A stretch of DNA of 64,000 bases from Runella sp. SP2 (GCF_003711225.1 NZ_CP031030.1:1860001-1924000), one strand, 5' to 3'; counted from the first letter of the stretch, positions 31,544-40,110 are shown. The notes: generated by a model from the letters alone, not told the origin. Numbers and translations are program-made.

Positions 31544-32416
31544 ATGAAAATCTTAAATTTTGGTTCTATCAACATCGACTATGTGTATGGAGTTCCCCAC
31601 TTTGTAAAACCCGCCGAAACAATCGCCAGTACTTCGTACCAAGTTTTTATGGGGGGCAAAGGCTGTAATCAAAGTGTCGCATTGGCCAAAGCTGGTGTGC
31701 AAGTCTATCACGCAGGGGCTATTGGAGAAGATGGTGTATGGATAAAAAATCAACTGAACGATTGGGGTGTAAACGTTGATTTCTTAACAGTTTCCGACGG
31801 CCCAACGGGCCATGCCATTATTCAGGTGGAGCCCAATGGTCAAAATGCCATCATCATTCACGGTGGGGCTAATCAGTCTATCCATTCTGCCCAAATCCAT
31901 CATGTGCTCCAGAATTTTGAAAAAGGGGACATTTTATTGGTACAAAATGAAATCAATGCTTTGCCCGAATTGCTCCTTGCGGCTTCCGAACGCGGCATGA
32001 AAATTTTCTTTAATCCCGCCCCTATGTCGGCCAGTGTTTTTGAATTGCCTTTGGAAACCATTGACGTTTTTATCATCAATGAAGTGGAGGGGGAAGAACT
32101 AACCAAGAGAAATACGGCAGAGGGTATTTTGGGAAAAATGGCCGAACAATTTCCCAACGCAGCTACGCTCCTGACGTTGGGCGAAAAAGGGGCACGCTAC
32201 CAACATGCGTCCGAAATGAAATCCATTAATGCTAAAAAAGTAAAAGCCATCGATACCACCGCCGCAGGCGACACCTTTATTGGTTATTTTTTGGCCAACT
32301 GGGCATTGGGCGAAACCTTAGACACTTGCCTCCAAAAAGCCACCCAAGCATCCGCCATTTGCGTTACCCGTGCAGGTGGCGCGGTATCAATCCCATCCAA
32401 AGAAGAAGTAATGTAA
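31544..32416 (+). CDS. PfkB-family kinase, probable ribokinase
   Basis: A 290-residue sugar kinase. The N-terminal GSINIDYVYGVPHFVKPAET and the GGKGCNQSVALAKAG substrate block match ribokinase RbsK, while DTTAAGDTFIGYFLANW carries the catalytic Asp243 and the anion hole of the PfkB family. The second signature is LTLGEKGARY. Ribokinase (ribose to ribose-5-phosphate) is the best guess, but no ribose transporter or RbsD is present next to it, so nucleoside or another pentose remains possible. Confidence 0.9.
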   Translation: MKILNFGSINIDYVYGVPHFVKPAETIASTSYQVFMGGKGCNQSVALAKAGVQVYHAGAIGEDGVWIKNQLNDWGVNVDFLTVSDGPTGHAIIQVEPNGQNAIIIHGGANQSIHSAQIHHVLQNFEKGDILLVQNEINALPELLLAASERGMKIFFNPAPMSASVFELPLETIDVFIINEVEGEELTKRNTAEGILGKMAEQFPNAATLLTLGEKGARYQHASEMKSINAKKVKAIDTTAAGDTFIGYFLANWALGETLDTCLQKATQASAICVTRAGGAVSIPSKEEVM

Positions 32417-32436
32417 GAAGCAAAAATCGTGTAGTC

Positions 32437-32550
32437 AGGTTCTCAAATCAAGTGTGAAGTCAGATTCTCAAATCTGACTAGGAGGTTTCTCAAAACCTCG
32501 ATTATTTCAGTTTTGAGAAACCTCATGCGTTGGTGCTAAGTAACCAACAG
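32437..32550. repeat. Palindrome cluster with CTCA loops
   Basis: GTCAGATT-CTCA-AATCTGAC (32459-32478), then GAGGTTTCTCAAAACCTC (32482-32499), its inverted relative TTTTGAGAAACCTC (32511-32524) and GTTGGT...ACCAAC (32529-32548). The first three share words with the cluster at 22.7 kb. Confidence 0.75.
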
Positions 32551-32575
32551 CACTAGAACCGCTGAGTATAGGAAA

Positions 32576-33028
32576 TTAGTTTTTCTTTCCTACAAAAGAG
32601 ATGGCACCTAAATCAGCATCAACTGCCGAAATGGTAAGGACACCTCCTGTATAGGTAGCCACTTTTATGGTACCGCTGTAAGCTTCAATTTCGCCCGTAG
32701 CTGCTTTTTTGAGGGTTACTTCACCCAAATTAGATACATCGTCGGTGACTTTTCCTGAGGCATCTTTGTCAGTAAGGGTAAGAATGGCCGTTGCTTTGTC
32801 GTCAGCTACTTTTGTTGCCACAATCTTTCCCGAAAGTGTTACGCCCGTAGTAGGATTGGTAAACGGCATATCGGCGGTAAACCCACTAACCGTAACTTTG
32901 GTGAGGGTATATGTGCCAGCGACTTGGTCGCCCATCGAAGGTTCTGGTTCGTCTTTTTTGCTACATGAGGTAATGACAAAAGCCATTAAAAGTACCAAAA
33001 GTGCAGATGTTAAACGAAGCTGTTTCAT
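32576..33028 (-). CDS. Small lipoprotein, lipocalin-like
   Basis: A 150-residue lipoprotein with signal MKQLRLTSALLVLLMAFVIT and lipobox Cys22 (TSCSKKDEPEP). The mature part starts with GDQVAGTYTLTKVTVSGF, the typical opening of lipocalin-like domains in Bacteroidota lipoproteins, followed by strands separated by polar turns (TAILTLTDKDASGKVTD, ISAVDADLGAISFVGKK). The function is unknown. It is transcribed alone, convergent with the PfkB kinase gene, and has a TATATTTG promoter element at 33085. Confidence 0.78.
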   Translation of the reverse strand: MKQLRLTSALLVLLMAFVITSCSKKDEPEPSMGDQVAGTYTLTKVTVSGFTADMPFTNPTTGVTLSGKIVATKVADDKATAILTLTDKDASGKVTDDVSNLGEVTLKKAATGEIEAYSGTIKVATYTGGVLTISAVDADLGAISFVGKKN

Positions 33029-33084
33029 AAATGAGTAGAGATGTTAGATGATTAGTAATGGTTAAACGGACATAAATCTAGCCA

Positions 33085-33092
33085 CAAATATA
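33085..33092 (-). promoter_or_regulatory. TAnnTTTG promoter element of the small lipoprotein
   Basis: TATATTTG on the minus strand, 56 bases upstream of the ATG at 33028. The rest of the 33029-33253 gap is AT-rich and holds nothing else I can support. Confidence 0.45.
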
Positions 33093-33253
33093 GAAAATCA
33101 TATACCGTTTATCGTATAGTTTGCCAAAGCATTTATTTAACGGACATTTTATTTAGATATTTTCTATTGTTTTTTAGCCCGATTTCAGTAGCCTTTTTAA
33201 TCAGTTTTTTGTAGTATTGTAAGCCGCATTACATTTCAAAAACTCACAATCGA

Positions 33254-34561
33254 ATGTTTAACCGTCGTCAATTTTTGGGCTCGCTTGGTGCTACTGCTGG
33301 TGCGCTCAGTCTTCCTCCTTTTCTTACCTCTGCCGAAGCTAAGAACTTTGAGACGCTCAACCGCCAAATCGGGCATTTATCACCTTTCGAAGCCGCTCAG
33401 AATGAAGACTTTTGGGCTTGGGTCAAAACCGAATATACCGTTTCGCCTAATTTGCTTAATCTCAATAATGGTGGTGTTTGTCCGCAGCCGCGTTCGGTTC
33501 AGGATGCCCACATTCGGTTTTACCAATACTGTAACGAAGCCCCGAGCTACTACATGTGGCGGATTTTGGACCAAGGTCGTGAAGCGCTCCGCAGCAAACT
33601 TGCGGACTTGGCAGGTTGCGACGCCGAAGAAATTGCCATCAACCGCAATGCCACTGAAGGCTTAAATACGGTCATTTTTGGCCTTGATTTAAAACCTGGC
33701 GACGAAGTGGTATTGATCAAACAAGACTATCCCAATATGATTAATGCTTGGAAGCAGCGTGAAAAGCGCGACGGCATTAAGTTGGTTTGGATTAACCTTG
33801 ATTTGCCCCAAGAAAACGACGCTTATTTTGTCGATAAATTTGTGAGTGCGTTTACGTCCAAAACCAAGGTGGTACACATTACGCACATGATCAACTGGGT
33901 AGGCCAAATTCAACCCGTTCGTAAAATCGCCGACGAAGCCCACAAACGTGGCATCGAGGTCATTGCCGATGGGGCACATACGTTTGCTTTGTTAGATTTT
34001 AAAATTCCTGATTTGGGCTGCGATTATTACGCGACTAGCCTCCACAAATGGCTGTGTGCGCCTTTTGGTAGTGGCATGATGTACGTCAAAAAAGATAAAA
34101 TTTCTAAGGTGTGGGCCTTGCTTTCCAACAATGAACCCGATGGCCCCGATATTCGCAAATTTGAAAGTTTAGGCACGCGTTCGTTTGCCTCCGAAATGGC
34201 GATTGGTTCGGCCGCCGACTTCCAGCTTTCTATCGGGACGGCCCGCAAACAAGCTCGTGCGCATTATTTACAGCGTTATTGGACGGACAAAGCGCGTCAA
34301 ATCCCTGGTGTAAAAATACACACTTCGCCCAATCCAAAATACGCCTGCGCCATTGCGTTGGTGTCGGTTGATGGACTTAAAACGTCAGAATTGGACGGGC
34401 AACTTTATAACAAATTCAAGATTCATACCACGGGCATTGAGTGGGAAAACATCAAAGGGGTTCGGGTAACACCGCACGTGTATCATACCCCCAAAGACCT
34501 CGACCGACTTGTTCATGCCCTTGACGACATATCGTCGGCGGCACGTAAAAAAACGGGATAG
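33254..34561 (+). CDS. Exported class V aminotransferase, isopenicillin N epimerase-like
   Basis: A PLP enzyme of 435 residues with a twin-arginine-type leader (NRRQFLGSLGATAGALSLPP). The PLP-binding lysine is Lys265 in ATSLHKWLCAPFGSG, the aspartate contacting PLP nitrogen lies in IEVIADGAHTFALLD, and the phosphate-binding TEGLNTV segment follows AINRNA. This is the IPN-epimerase/CefD branch of the class V (NifS-like) fold. A Tat signal on a PLP enzyme suits export after cofactor insertion. Substrate unknown. A strong terminator follows. Confidence 0.9.
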   Translation: MFNRRQFLGSLGATAGALSLPPFLTSAEAKNFETLNRQIGHLSPFEAAQNEDFWAWVKTEYTVSPNLLNLNNGGVCPQPRSVQDAHIRFYQYCNEAPSYYMWRILDQGREALRSKLADLAGCDAEEIAINRNATEGLNTVIFGLDLKPGDEVVLIKQDYPNMINAWKQREKRDGIKLVWINLDLPQENDAYFVDKFVSAFTSKTKVVHITHMINWVGQIQPVRKIADEAHKRGIEVIADGAHTFALLDFKIPDLGCDYYATSLHKWLCAPFGSGMMYVKKDKISKVWALLSNNEPDGPDIRKFESLGTRSFASEMAIGSAADFQLSIGTARKQARAHYLQRYWTDKARQIPGVKIHTSPNPKYACAIALVSVDGLKTSELDGQLYNKFKIHTTGIEWENIKGVRVTPHVYHTPKDLDRLVHALDDISSAARKKTG

Positions 34562-34584
34562 AAGATTTCTGTTTCTGAGTACTA

Positions 34585-34621
34585 GACCTTCCAAGTTTTC
34601 AAAACTTGGAAGGTCTTTTTT
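34585..34621 (+). terminator. Intrinsic terminator of the class V aminotransferase
   Basis: Near-perfect palindrome with arms GACCTTCCAAGTTT/AAACTTGGAAGGTC, followed by a T run. The stem words recur in the direct repeats at 40.0-40.1 kb. Confidence 0.85.
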
Positions 34622-34706
34622 ATTATGTGACAAATGTCGCTGACCAGCTTTATTTTTGCTTTCATCTTTGTGCCACATTAGGATTAAAACACTAAAATTA
34701 TTTTCA

Positions 34707-35456
34707 ATAAACAAATACATACTCATTCTCGCAATTTTCCTGACGGGTATTCTTAGTGCCTGTGGAACACAATCAAACGAACAGACGTCAACCAATTCGA
34801 CTTCAACAGCCAATGAAAATGGGGCAATTTCTGCCGCAGAAGCCCACAAAAGAATCAAAGACAACCCTAAATTGACAATAGTGGACGTCCGAACGCCCGA
34901 GGAGTATGCTCAGGGACACCTCGAAAACGCTCATAACATTGACTGGAACTCCAATAGTTTTGAAAATAAAATTGATGGTTTTGAGCGCGATAAACCCATT
35001 TTGGTGTATTGTTTGAGTGGCGCTCGCAGTGCTGCTGCTGCCGAAAAAATGCGCAGTTTTGGCTTTAAAAACGTTCTCGAAATGGAAAATGGGATGATGG
35101 CTTGGCGTGCGGCACAACTACCCGAAACCACGGCCAACGTAAGTGTAGCCAAGCCTGCGGGCATGAACCGCGACCAATTTGATGCAGCACTTAATTCGCC
35201 AAAGTTGGTTTTGATTGATTTTTATGCCGATTGGTGTGCACCTTGCAAAAAAATGGCTCCTTATTTAGAAGAAATTAAGACTGAAATGGGTGATAAAGTG
35301 GAAGTCGTGCGCATCAATACCGATGATAGTGCCGAATTGGCCTCTCAGCTTAGCATCGAGGGACTTCCTACCGTGCTTGTTTATAAAAACAAAACAATGA
35401 TTTGGAAAAATGTGGGTTACATTGGAAAAGAAGAGTTGGTGAAACACCTTCAATAG
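34707..35456 (+). CDS. Lipoprotein with fused rhodanese and thioredoxin domains
   Basis: An exported two-domain redox/sulfur protein. From codon 34707 the frame reads (I)NKYILILAIFLTGILSAC, a perfect lipoprotein signal, but the first codon is ATA, not ATG; the open frame continues upstream to TTG codons at 34668 and 34656, the latter inside a promoter-like TATTTTTG. The rhodanese domain has TIVDVRTPEEYAQGHLENA and the catalytic loop VYCLSGARS with its persulfide cysteine. The thioredoxin domain has IDFYADWCAPCKKMAP and the cis-Pro in GLPTVLVYK. Together they could move sulfane sulfur or reduce persulfides in the periplasm. The true start needs to be settled. Confidence 0.88.
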   Translation: MNKYILILAIFLTGILSACGTQSNEQTSTNSTSTANENGAISAAEAHKRIKDNPKLTIVDVRTPEEYAQGHLENAHNIDWNSNSFENKIDGFERDKPILVYCLSGARSAAAAEKMRSFGFKNVLEMENGMMAWRAAQLPETTANVSVAKPAGMNRDQFDAALNSPKLVLIDFYADWCAPCKKMAPYLEEIKTEMGDKVEVVRINTDDSAELASQLSIEGLPTVLVYKNKTMIWKNVGYIGKEELVKHLQ

Positions 35457-35461
35457 CGTCG

Positions 35462-35725
35462 TTATTTTTTTTCTTGTCGTCGCGCCTTCGTCTTATCTGC
35501 AATCCATTGAAAAACAGTGGCAAAGCCCGCAATCGCTGTTGGCTTTATGAGGGCATTAAGCCAGTCTGTGGTACTGACAATATTTTCAAACAGCGGTAGA
35601 GACGGTATTTTTGAATCAAAAAAGCTTTCAAAAACGGGATAAAACTCCCCAAAAAGGGTGCTGTATATAAAAACCCCTATTCCAAAACCGAAAAAAATGG
35701 ATAAATAAAAACGAGTTGGTTTCAT
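35462..35725 (-). CDS. Small membrane protein, hypothetical
   Basis: An 87-residue protein with an N-terminal hydrophobic span (YLSIFFGFGIGVFIYSTLFG), a polar middle and a second weaker hydrophobic stretch (IKPTAIAGFATVFQWIADK), ending in a basic tail. It has its own TAGTTTTG promoter element and stops 5 bases from the stop of the rhodanese-thioredoxin gene (convergent). Not recognised; the promoter and composition make it likely real. Confidence 0.6.
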   Translation of the reverse strand: MKPTRFYLSIFFGFGIGVFIYSTLFGEFYPVFESFFDSKIPSLPLFENIVSTTDWLNALIKPTAIAGFATVFQWIADKTKARRQEKK

Positions 35726-35754
35726 AGTGGTTACATTTTCTTTTGTTTCTGGCT

Positions 35755-35762
35755 CAAAACTA
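35755..35762 (-). promoter_or_regulatory. TAnnTTTG promoter element of the small membrane protein
   Basis: TAGTTTTG on the minus strand, 29 bases upstream of the ATG at 35725. Confidence 0.5.
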
Positions 35763-35900
35763 GCATCATGCCTTTTTGGAAGAAAATCAAAGTGATAAAA
35801 CTACACATTGTCGGGATGAAAATGCAAGGATTTGGAAACAAACTACTACCAAATGTCTTAAAAACCCCCTAACTTTCCAGCTCCAATCAATCCTGCCTTC

Positions 35901-35908
35901 TATTTTTG
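35901..35908 (+). promoter_or_regulatory. TAnnTTTG promoter element of the HipA-like operon
   Basis: TATTTTTG, 25 bases upstream of the ATG at 35934. Confidence 0.5.
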
Positions 35909-35933
35909 TGGAGGTGGTTTAGCATAAAGACGA

Positions 35934-36731
35934 ATGAGTCCAACTTTTTCTCCCCTCCGAACTGTCAACGTAACGCGTTATGTTACGCCCTTGCGTGAAG
36001 GCGGTTCGCTCCCTGCCCTTGTCGAAGCCGACGACGGTTTTTTGTACGTTATGAAATTTCGTGGAGCTGGGCAAGGGCCTAAAGCACTCATCGCGGAGCT
36101 TATCGCGGGGGAACTTGCGCGTACGTTGGGGTTTAAAATTCCTGAACTTGTCTTTACCGAACTCGACATTGCCTTTAGCCGCGCCGAACCCGACGAAGAA
36201 ATTCAAGACTTATTGAAAGCCAGCGTGGGACTAAATTTGGCCTTGCATTTTTTGTCGGCTGCCATTACGTACGATGCGTTGGTAACAACCATTGAATCAA
36301 AATTAGCTTCGCAAGTAGTGTGGTTCGACTGCCTTATCACCAACGTTGACCGTACGTCGCGAAACACCAATATGTTGATGTGGCACAAAGAACTTTGGCT
36401 CATCGACCACGGTGCGGCTTTGTATTTTCATCATTCATGGGACAATTGGGAACAACAGGCAAAGCGGCCTTTTACTCCCATCAAAGACCATGTTTTGTTG
36501 CCGCAAGCGTCCGAATTAAAGGCTGTTGATGAAGAGTTTAAGGCTAAACTTACTCCTGAACGTATTCGAGAGATTGTTAGCCTTGTTCCTGATGAATGGC
36601 TTATGGATGCCTCCAATTCGATGACTGCTGAGGAGCGTCGTCAAGTATATATTCAATTTTTAGAAACGCGCCTAGCTGCGTCAGAAATATTTGTCAACGA
36701 AGCCCAAAATGCCAGAAAATTACTTGTTTGA
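35934..36731 (+). CDS. HipA-like kinase family protein
   Basis: A 265-residue member of the HipA-like (HipA_2) kinase family, shorter than E. coli HipA (440). The ATP-binding lysine is in FLYVMKFRGAGQGPKALIAE, the catalytic loop in WFDCLITNVDRTSRNTNMLM, and the metal-binding DFG-like segment in LWLIDHGAALYF. No HipB-type HTH antitoxin is next to it; instead it overlaps a DUF3037 gene by 23 bases. True HipA phosphorylates glutamyl-tRNA synthetase; the target of this group is unknown. A toxin or regulatory kinase with a DUF3037 partner is a fair inference. Confidence 0.87.
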   Translation: MSPTFSPLRTVNVTRYVTPLREGGSLPALVEADDGFLYVMKFRGAGQGPKALIAELIAGELARTLGFKIPELVFTELDIAFSRAEPDEEIQDLLKASVGLNLALHFLSAAITYDALVTTIESKLASQVVWFDCLITNVDRTSRNTNMLMWHKELWLIDHGAALYFHHSWDNWEQQAKRPFTPIKDHVLLPQASELKAVDEEFKAKLTPERIREIVSLVPDEWLMDASNSMTAEERRQVYIQFLETRLAASEIFVNEAQNARKLLV

Positions 36732-37092
36732 GTATGCCGTTATCCGTTTTGTTCCGCGGGTAGAGCGTGAGGAGTTTCTCAACGTTGGGGTTATCTTATA
36801 TTGCCCTTCGCAAGGATTTTTACAAACCAAGTTTTTCCTCAATGAAGACCGACTCAAGGTATTTGGGTCAACTGTTTGTTGCAATGAATTAAGGGAGCGG
36901 CTACGTACTTTCGAGCGTATTTGTGCAGGTCGAAAAGAAGGTGGTCGTATTGGGCAACTGTCTATTGCTGAGAGGTTTCGGTGGCTTACTTCAACCCGAA
37001 GTACCATTATTCAGTCTTCTCCCGTGCATCCTGGCTTGTGCCAAAATCCAGAGGATACACTTCAACAACTTTTTGCCCAGCTTGTTGAGTAA
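36709..37092 (+). CDS. DUF3037 protein
   Basis: A 127-residue protein starting at the ATG 36709, inside the end of the HipA-like gene. The opening YLFEYAVIRFVPRVEREEFL followed by NVGVILYCPSQGFL is the DUF3037 signature; the rest is helical (RLRTFERICAGRKEGG, LSIAERFRWLTSTRST). The 23-base overlap and the well-known co-occurrence of DUF3037 with HipA-like kinases imply a joint function, perhaps as the neutralising or targeting partner. No DNA-binding motif is visible. Confidence 0.85.
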   Translation: MPENYLFEYAVIRFVPRVEREEFLNVGVILYCPSQGFLQTKFFLNEDRLKVFGSTVCCNELRERLRTFERICAGRKEGGRIGQLSIAERFRWLTSTRSTIIQSSPVHPGLCQNPEDTLQQLFAQLVE

Positions 37093-37131
37093 TTTTGTCT
37101 CTCAGAATCATACGGATGAAAAATGAATGCG

Positions 37132-38433
37132 TTAAAAGACCATCTTTCCAGTATTCCCCTCTAGCCAGGTATTCCGCACGGCACAGGGGCCGTTGAAGCG
37201 GTACTGAACGCCGACGATTTCGGTAGAGGCGTTCGTAATTTTGGCCATGTAAGCCACTTTGTTATTGACAAAAATTTTCATTTCGCCTCGTTTACATTCA
37301 ATTCTAAGCTTGGTCCAATCATTGGGTTTGCAGCCAAAACCGCTTAAATCGCCCTTGTCACTTGCTACAAAATAGCCAAAAGCCGCCAATGAAATATCGC
37401 CGACACAACCAACGCTCGTGAGTGGCACCATCATAATGTCGTTTCTAGCTTGCAACATCACCGTCATATTCTGGCAAGCATTGGTACCTTCGGGGAGACC
37501 ACTTTTTACTTCAGTTTCAAAGGTGAAATTATCCGTCATTATACCCTTGAGGTCTTTCTGGTTGAACAGCCGAATCTTGGGCGGGGTGGGGTGTAGTGGA
37601 ACGTTATACTTGTCGAACACGGGTTTATCTATCTCAACGATGGGGGTTTTTACGATGTCAGATGGCTTAAAATACAGAGGTTCAATACCCCAATCGGCTT
37701 CAACGACGCCAAGCCAGCCGTCGGTTTTGATTTGAATGTCATGCTCTTTAATGATTTCCTTCCCAATCATCAATTTTGCTCGGAAATACCCAGGGTAAAA
37801 GTAGATGGATGAATGATGTTTGTCGTTTTTATTGACCAATACCTTACGCCGCACGTCCCACGATTGCGAAATGAATACCGAATCTTGGGGGTTGGCGTTG
37901 GACGCGTCAAAGTCAAATACCACCGAGTTGGGCAATCCTTCGGTGAGCATTGTTTTCGAAGAAAAGCTAAAATCGTTCGGATTGTATTTAGGTTTGCTCG
38001 AAAGAAAATAAAAACTAAAAATGCTTAACGAAACAACGACCAGTGCCACCAAAGCCCAGCGCTGGCGATTCCAAAAATTAGTTTTTGGGGTAGGCAAAGG
38101 TGGAAGCGAAACGGGTGGTGTTGTGAGAATTATTGGGGGAGGAGTTTCGGTATTTTCTGGATTTTTGACCAAAAAATCACGCCAATCTTCGTAGTCCAAA
38201 AACTGTGCAAGGGCGTTGAGGGTGGTCATGGAAGGCTCGCTTTTGTAGCTGACTTTTCCAAAAACTCGCTTCAAAGTTGATACGCTCAACGACACACTTG
38301 TTTTTTCAGTAATCTGTTCGCTGAGTTTTTCAAAATCGTAATTATTCCAAACGTTGCTTTCGCCCCATTGTAGGTGTGACTCAATTTGAGATTTGAGCTT
38401 GATAATTGGTAGATGGATGGCTGTTGTGTTCAT
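37132..38433 (-). CDS. Membrane-anchored HTH-type sensor, paralogue 2
   Basis: A 433-residue paralogue of the protein at 12149. The ATG at 38433 follows a TATTTTTG element by 5 bases. Residues about 15-90 hold the HTH-like unit (EKLSEQITEKTSVSLSVSTL, KRVFGKVSYKSEP, TLNALAQFLDYEDWRDF), then a Pro-rich linker, a single span (WALVALVVVSLSIFSFYFL), an Ig-like section (TEGLPNSVVFDFDASNANPQ, DSVFISQSWDVRRK) and a ConA-like C-terminal domain (DLSGFGCKPNDWTKLRIECK). It is divergent from a secreted LamG-like protein, which could be its target. The function as a transmembrane one-component regulator is inferred. Confidence 0.78.
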   Translation of the reverse strand: MNTTAIHLPIIKLKSQIESHLQWGESNVWNNYDFEKLSEQITEKTSVSLSVSTLKRVFGKVSYKSEPSMTTLNALAQFLDYEDWRDFLVKNPENTETPPPIILTTPPVSLPPLPTPKTNFWNRQRWALVALVVVSLSIFSFYFLSSKPKYNPNDFSFSSKTMLTEGLPNSVVFDFDASNANPQDSVFISQSWDVRRKVLVNKNDKHHSSIYFYPGYFRAKLMIGKEIIKEHDIQIKTDGWLGVVEADWGIEPLYFKPSDIVKTPIVEIDKPVFDKYNVPLHPTPPKIRLFNQKDLKGIMTDNFTFETEVKSGLPEGTNACQNMTVMLQARNDIMMVPLTSVGCVGDISLAAFGYFVASDKGDLSGFGCKPNDWTKLRIECKRGEMKIFVNNKVAYMAKITNASTEIVGVQYRFNGPCAVRNTWLEGNTGKMVF

Positions 38434-38438
38434 AGGGG

Positions 38439-38446
38439 CAAAAATA
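38439..38446 (-). promoter_or_regulatory. TAnnTTTG promoter element of HTH-membrane paralogue 2
   Basis: TATTTTTG on the minus strand, with CCCCT then the ATG; same close spacing as paralogue 1. Confidence 0.55.
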
Positions 38447-38562
38447 AGGCAAAACGGCAATGGAATGAACTTGAACCTAACTTGACACAAGTTTGAACCA
38501 GCTAGAACGGACGGAATCGCCGACTTTTGGTGAAATTTTCAAAACTATACAGCTATTCGTCC

Positions 38563-39993
38563 ATGAAAAAATTACTTTCGTTTATGTTGATGGTCGTGTC
38601 TTTCCAAGGGATTGCCCAAAAAAACAAGACCGTTTCTTCCCCAAAATTAACAGATAATTCAAATCTACTCGTACCCGAACGATGGGATTTTCAGGCGGGG
38701 AAAGTGACATTTTTAGAGTATAAAGGTAAAAAAGCTATGAAAATTGGTTCATTGTCAGGTCAGGTTGTATTAAAAGATTTGCTCTTTAAAGACGGAACGA
38801 TTGAATTTGACATAGAACCCCATCCTGCCGAGTTTGCGTCGTCGGTCTATTTTCACCGAAAAGATGCCAAAGAACAAGAAATTGTTTATCTGCGTGTGCC
38901 CCGAATCGGGAGTAAACTGGCCAATCAAGGCATACAGTACGCGCCTTATTTTGATGGGGTCAATATGTGGGATATTTATCCGCAGTACCAAGCCCCTGCC
39001 ATGGCCAAAACGGGGGAGTGGAATCACATGAAATTAGTCATTTCGGGTAAACAAATGAAGGTCTATGTGAATGATATGGTCAACACGGTATTGGAAGTTC
39101 CGAAATTGGAAGGAACAATGGCCGAAGGTAGCATCGCTTTTGAGGGGGAAGGGTACATCACAAATCTCCAAATTAAGCCCAACGAAACCGAAGGACTCGC
39201 CAGCTATGAAGGAACCGATATGACCAAACATGACGGGCAGTATCTCCGTAAATGGGCAATTTCGACGCCTGTTTTGTTTCCTAAAGGCAACGAAACGTTT
39301 GCCGAAAACTTACCAGATGCGGAAGATTTTTTGGAAAGTATAGACGCTGAAACGGCTGGCTTGCTTAACCTAACCCGACGCTTTGGTGCTACGCCACAGC
39401 GGAAACTTGTTTGGCTTAAAACGACAATAACGGCTTCAGAACCTAACTTCACAAATTTGCAGATTGGCTTTAACGACGAAATCTGGGTGTATCTCAACAA
39501 TGAAATGGTGTTGGTTGACAAAAACCTGTTTCCCCAAGTAGGAATGCGGAAAATCCCAGGTGGCCGACTTGCAATTACCAATACAGTGGCCAAGCTCAAT
39601 CTTAAAAAAGGCGAAAATGAGCTTCTCATCGCAGTGGCTAACGATTTTTATGGCTGGGGACTCATGGCACGGCTCGAAAATGTAGATAAAGTTGAGCGAA
39701 TTGACGAGGTGGCCACTATCCTTAATTTAGCGGAAGAAATTAAAAAAACGCCACTTGAACCCTACGTGGGGGTGTACACCCAACCTGGAAGTGATTATAA
39801 ACTGACATTCGTTCAAAAAGACAAAAAGCTTGTAGCAAAGGTGATTAATTCGGATGTTGAGTTTAAGATGAAATACATTGGAAATCATACTTTTAGTATT
39901 CCAAAAGCCTTTGCGACGGTGCAGTTTAAGCCAACTGAAAACAAACTGAGTTTTAAACAGGGCGTGGACGTGAAAGAGTTTGTAAAAGAGTAA
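38563..39993 (+). CDS. Secreted LamG/DUF1080-like protein with jelly-roll domains
   Basis: A 476-residue exported protein; ATG at 38563 gives the signal peptide MKKLLSFMLMVVSFQGIAQ. The first half is a ConA/LamG-like fold (LLFKDGTIEFDIEPHPAEFA, EWNHMKLVISGKQMKVYVND, GSIAFEGEGYITNLQIKP), the type used by DUF1080 sugar hydrolases. The middle is a galactose-binding-like jelly roll (GFNDEIWVYLNNEMVLVDKN), and the C-terminal 90 residues form a lipocalin-like domain (PYVGVYTQPGSDYKLTFVQK). No catalytic residues are obvious, so it may bind sugars. Divergent from HTH-membrane paralogue 2. Confidence 0.8.
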   Translation: MKKLLSFMLMVVSFQGIAQKNKTVSSPKLTDNSNLLVPERWDFQAGKVTFLEYKGKKAMKIGSLSGQVVLKDLLFKDGTIEFDIEPHPAEFASSVYFHRKDAKEQEIVYLRVPRIGSKLANQGIQYAPYFDGVNMWDIYPQYQAPAMAKTGEWNHMKLVISGKQMKVYVNDMVNTVLEVPKLEGTMAEGSIAFEGEGYITNLQIKPNETEGLASYEGTDMTKHDGQYLRKWAISTPVLFPKGNETFAENLPDAEDFLESIDAETAGLLNLTRRFGATPQRKLVWLKTTITASEPNFTNLQIGFNDEIWVYLNNEMVLVDKNLFPQVGMRKIPGGRLAITNTVAKLNLKKGENELLIAVANDFYGWGLMARLENVDKVERIDEVATILNLAEEIKKTPLEPYVGVYTQPGSDYKLTFVQKDKKLVAKVINSDVEFKMKYIGNHTFSIPKAFATVQFKPTENKLSFKQGVDVKEFVKE

Positions 39994-39999
39994 AGCCGA

Positions 40000-40106
40000 A
40001 GCCTTTCCAAGTTTCAGGTTCCTGTGAGGATAAACTTGGAAAGGTTGTTTGTGCATTGATAAGCCTTTCCAAGTTTCAGGTTCTTGTGAGGATAAATTTG
40101 GAAAGG
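40000..40106. repeat. Two direct copies of a 45-bp hairpin repeat
   Basis: Copies at 40000-40044 and 40062-40106 differ at three or fewer positions. Each contains CCTTTCCAAGTTT and AAACTTGGAAAGG (or AAATTTGGAAAGG) as arms around CAGGTTCYTGTGAGGAT. They lie between convergent genes and share stem words with the terminator at 34585. Confidence 0.8.
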
Positions 40107-40110
40107 GGAG

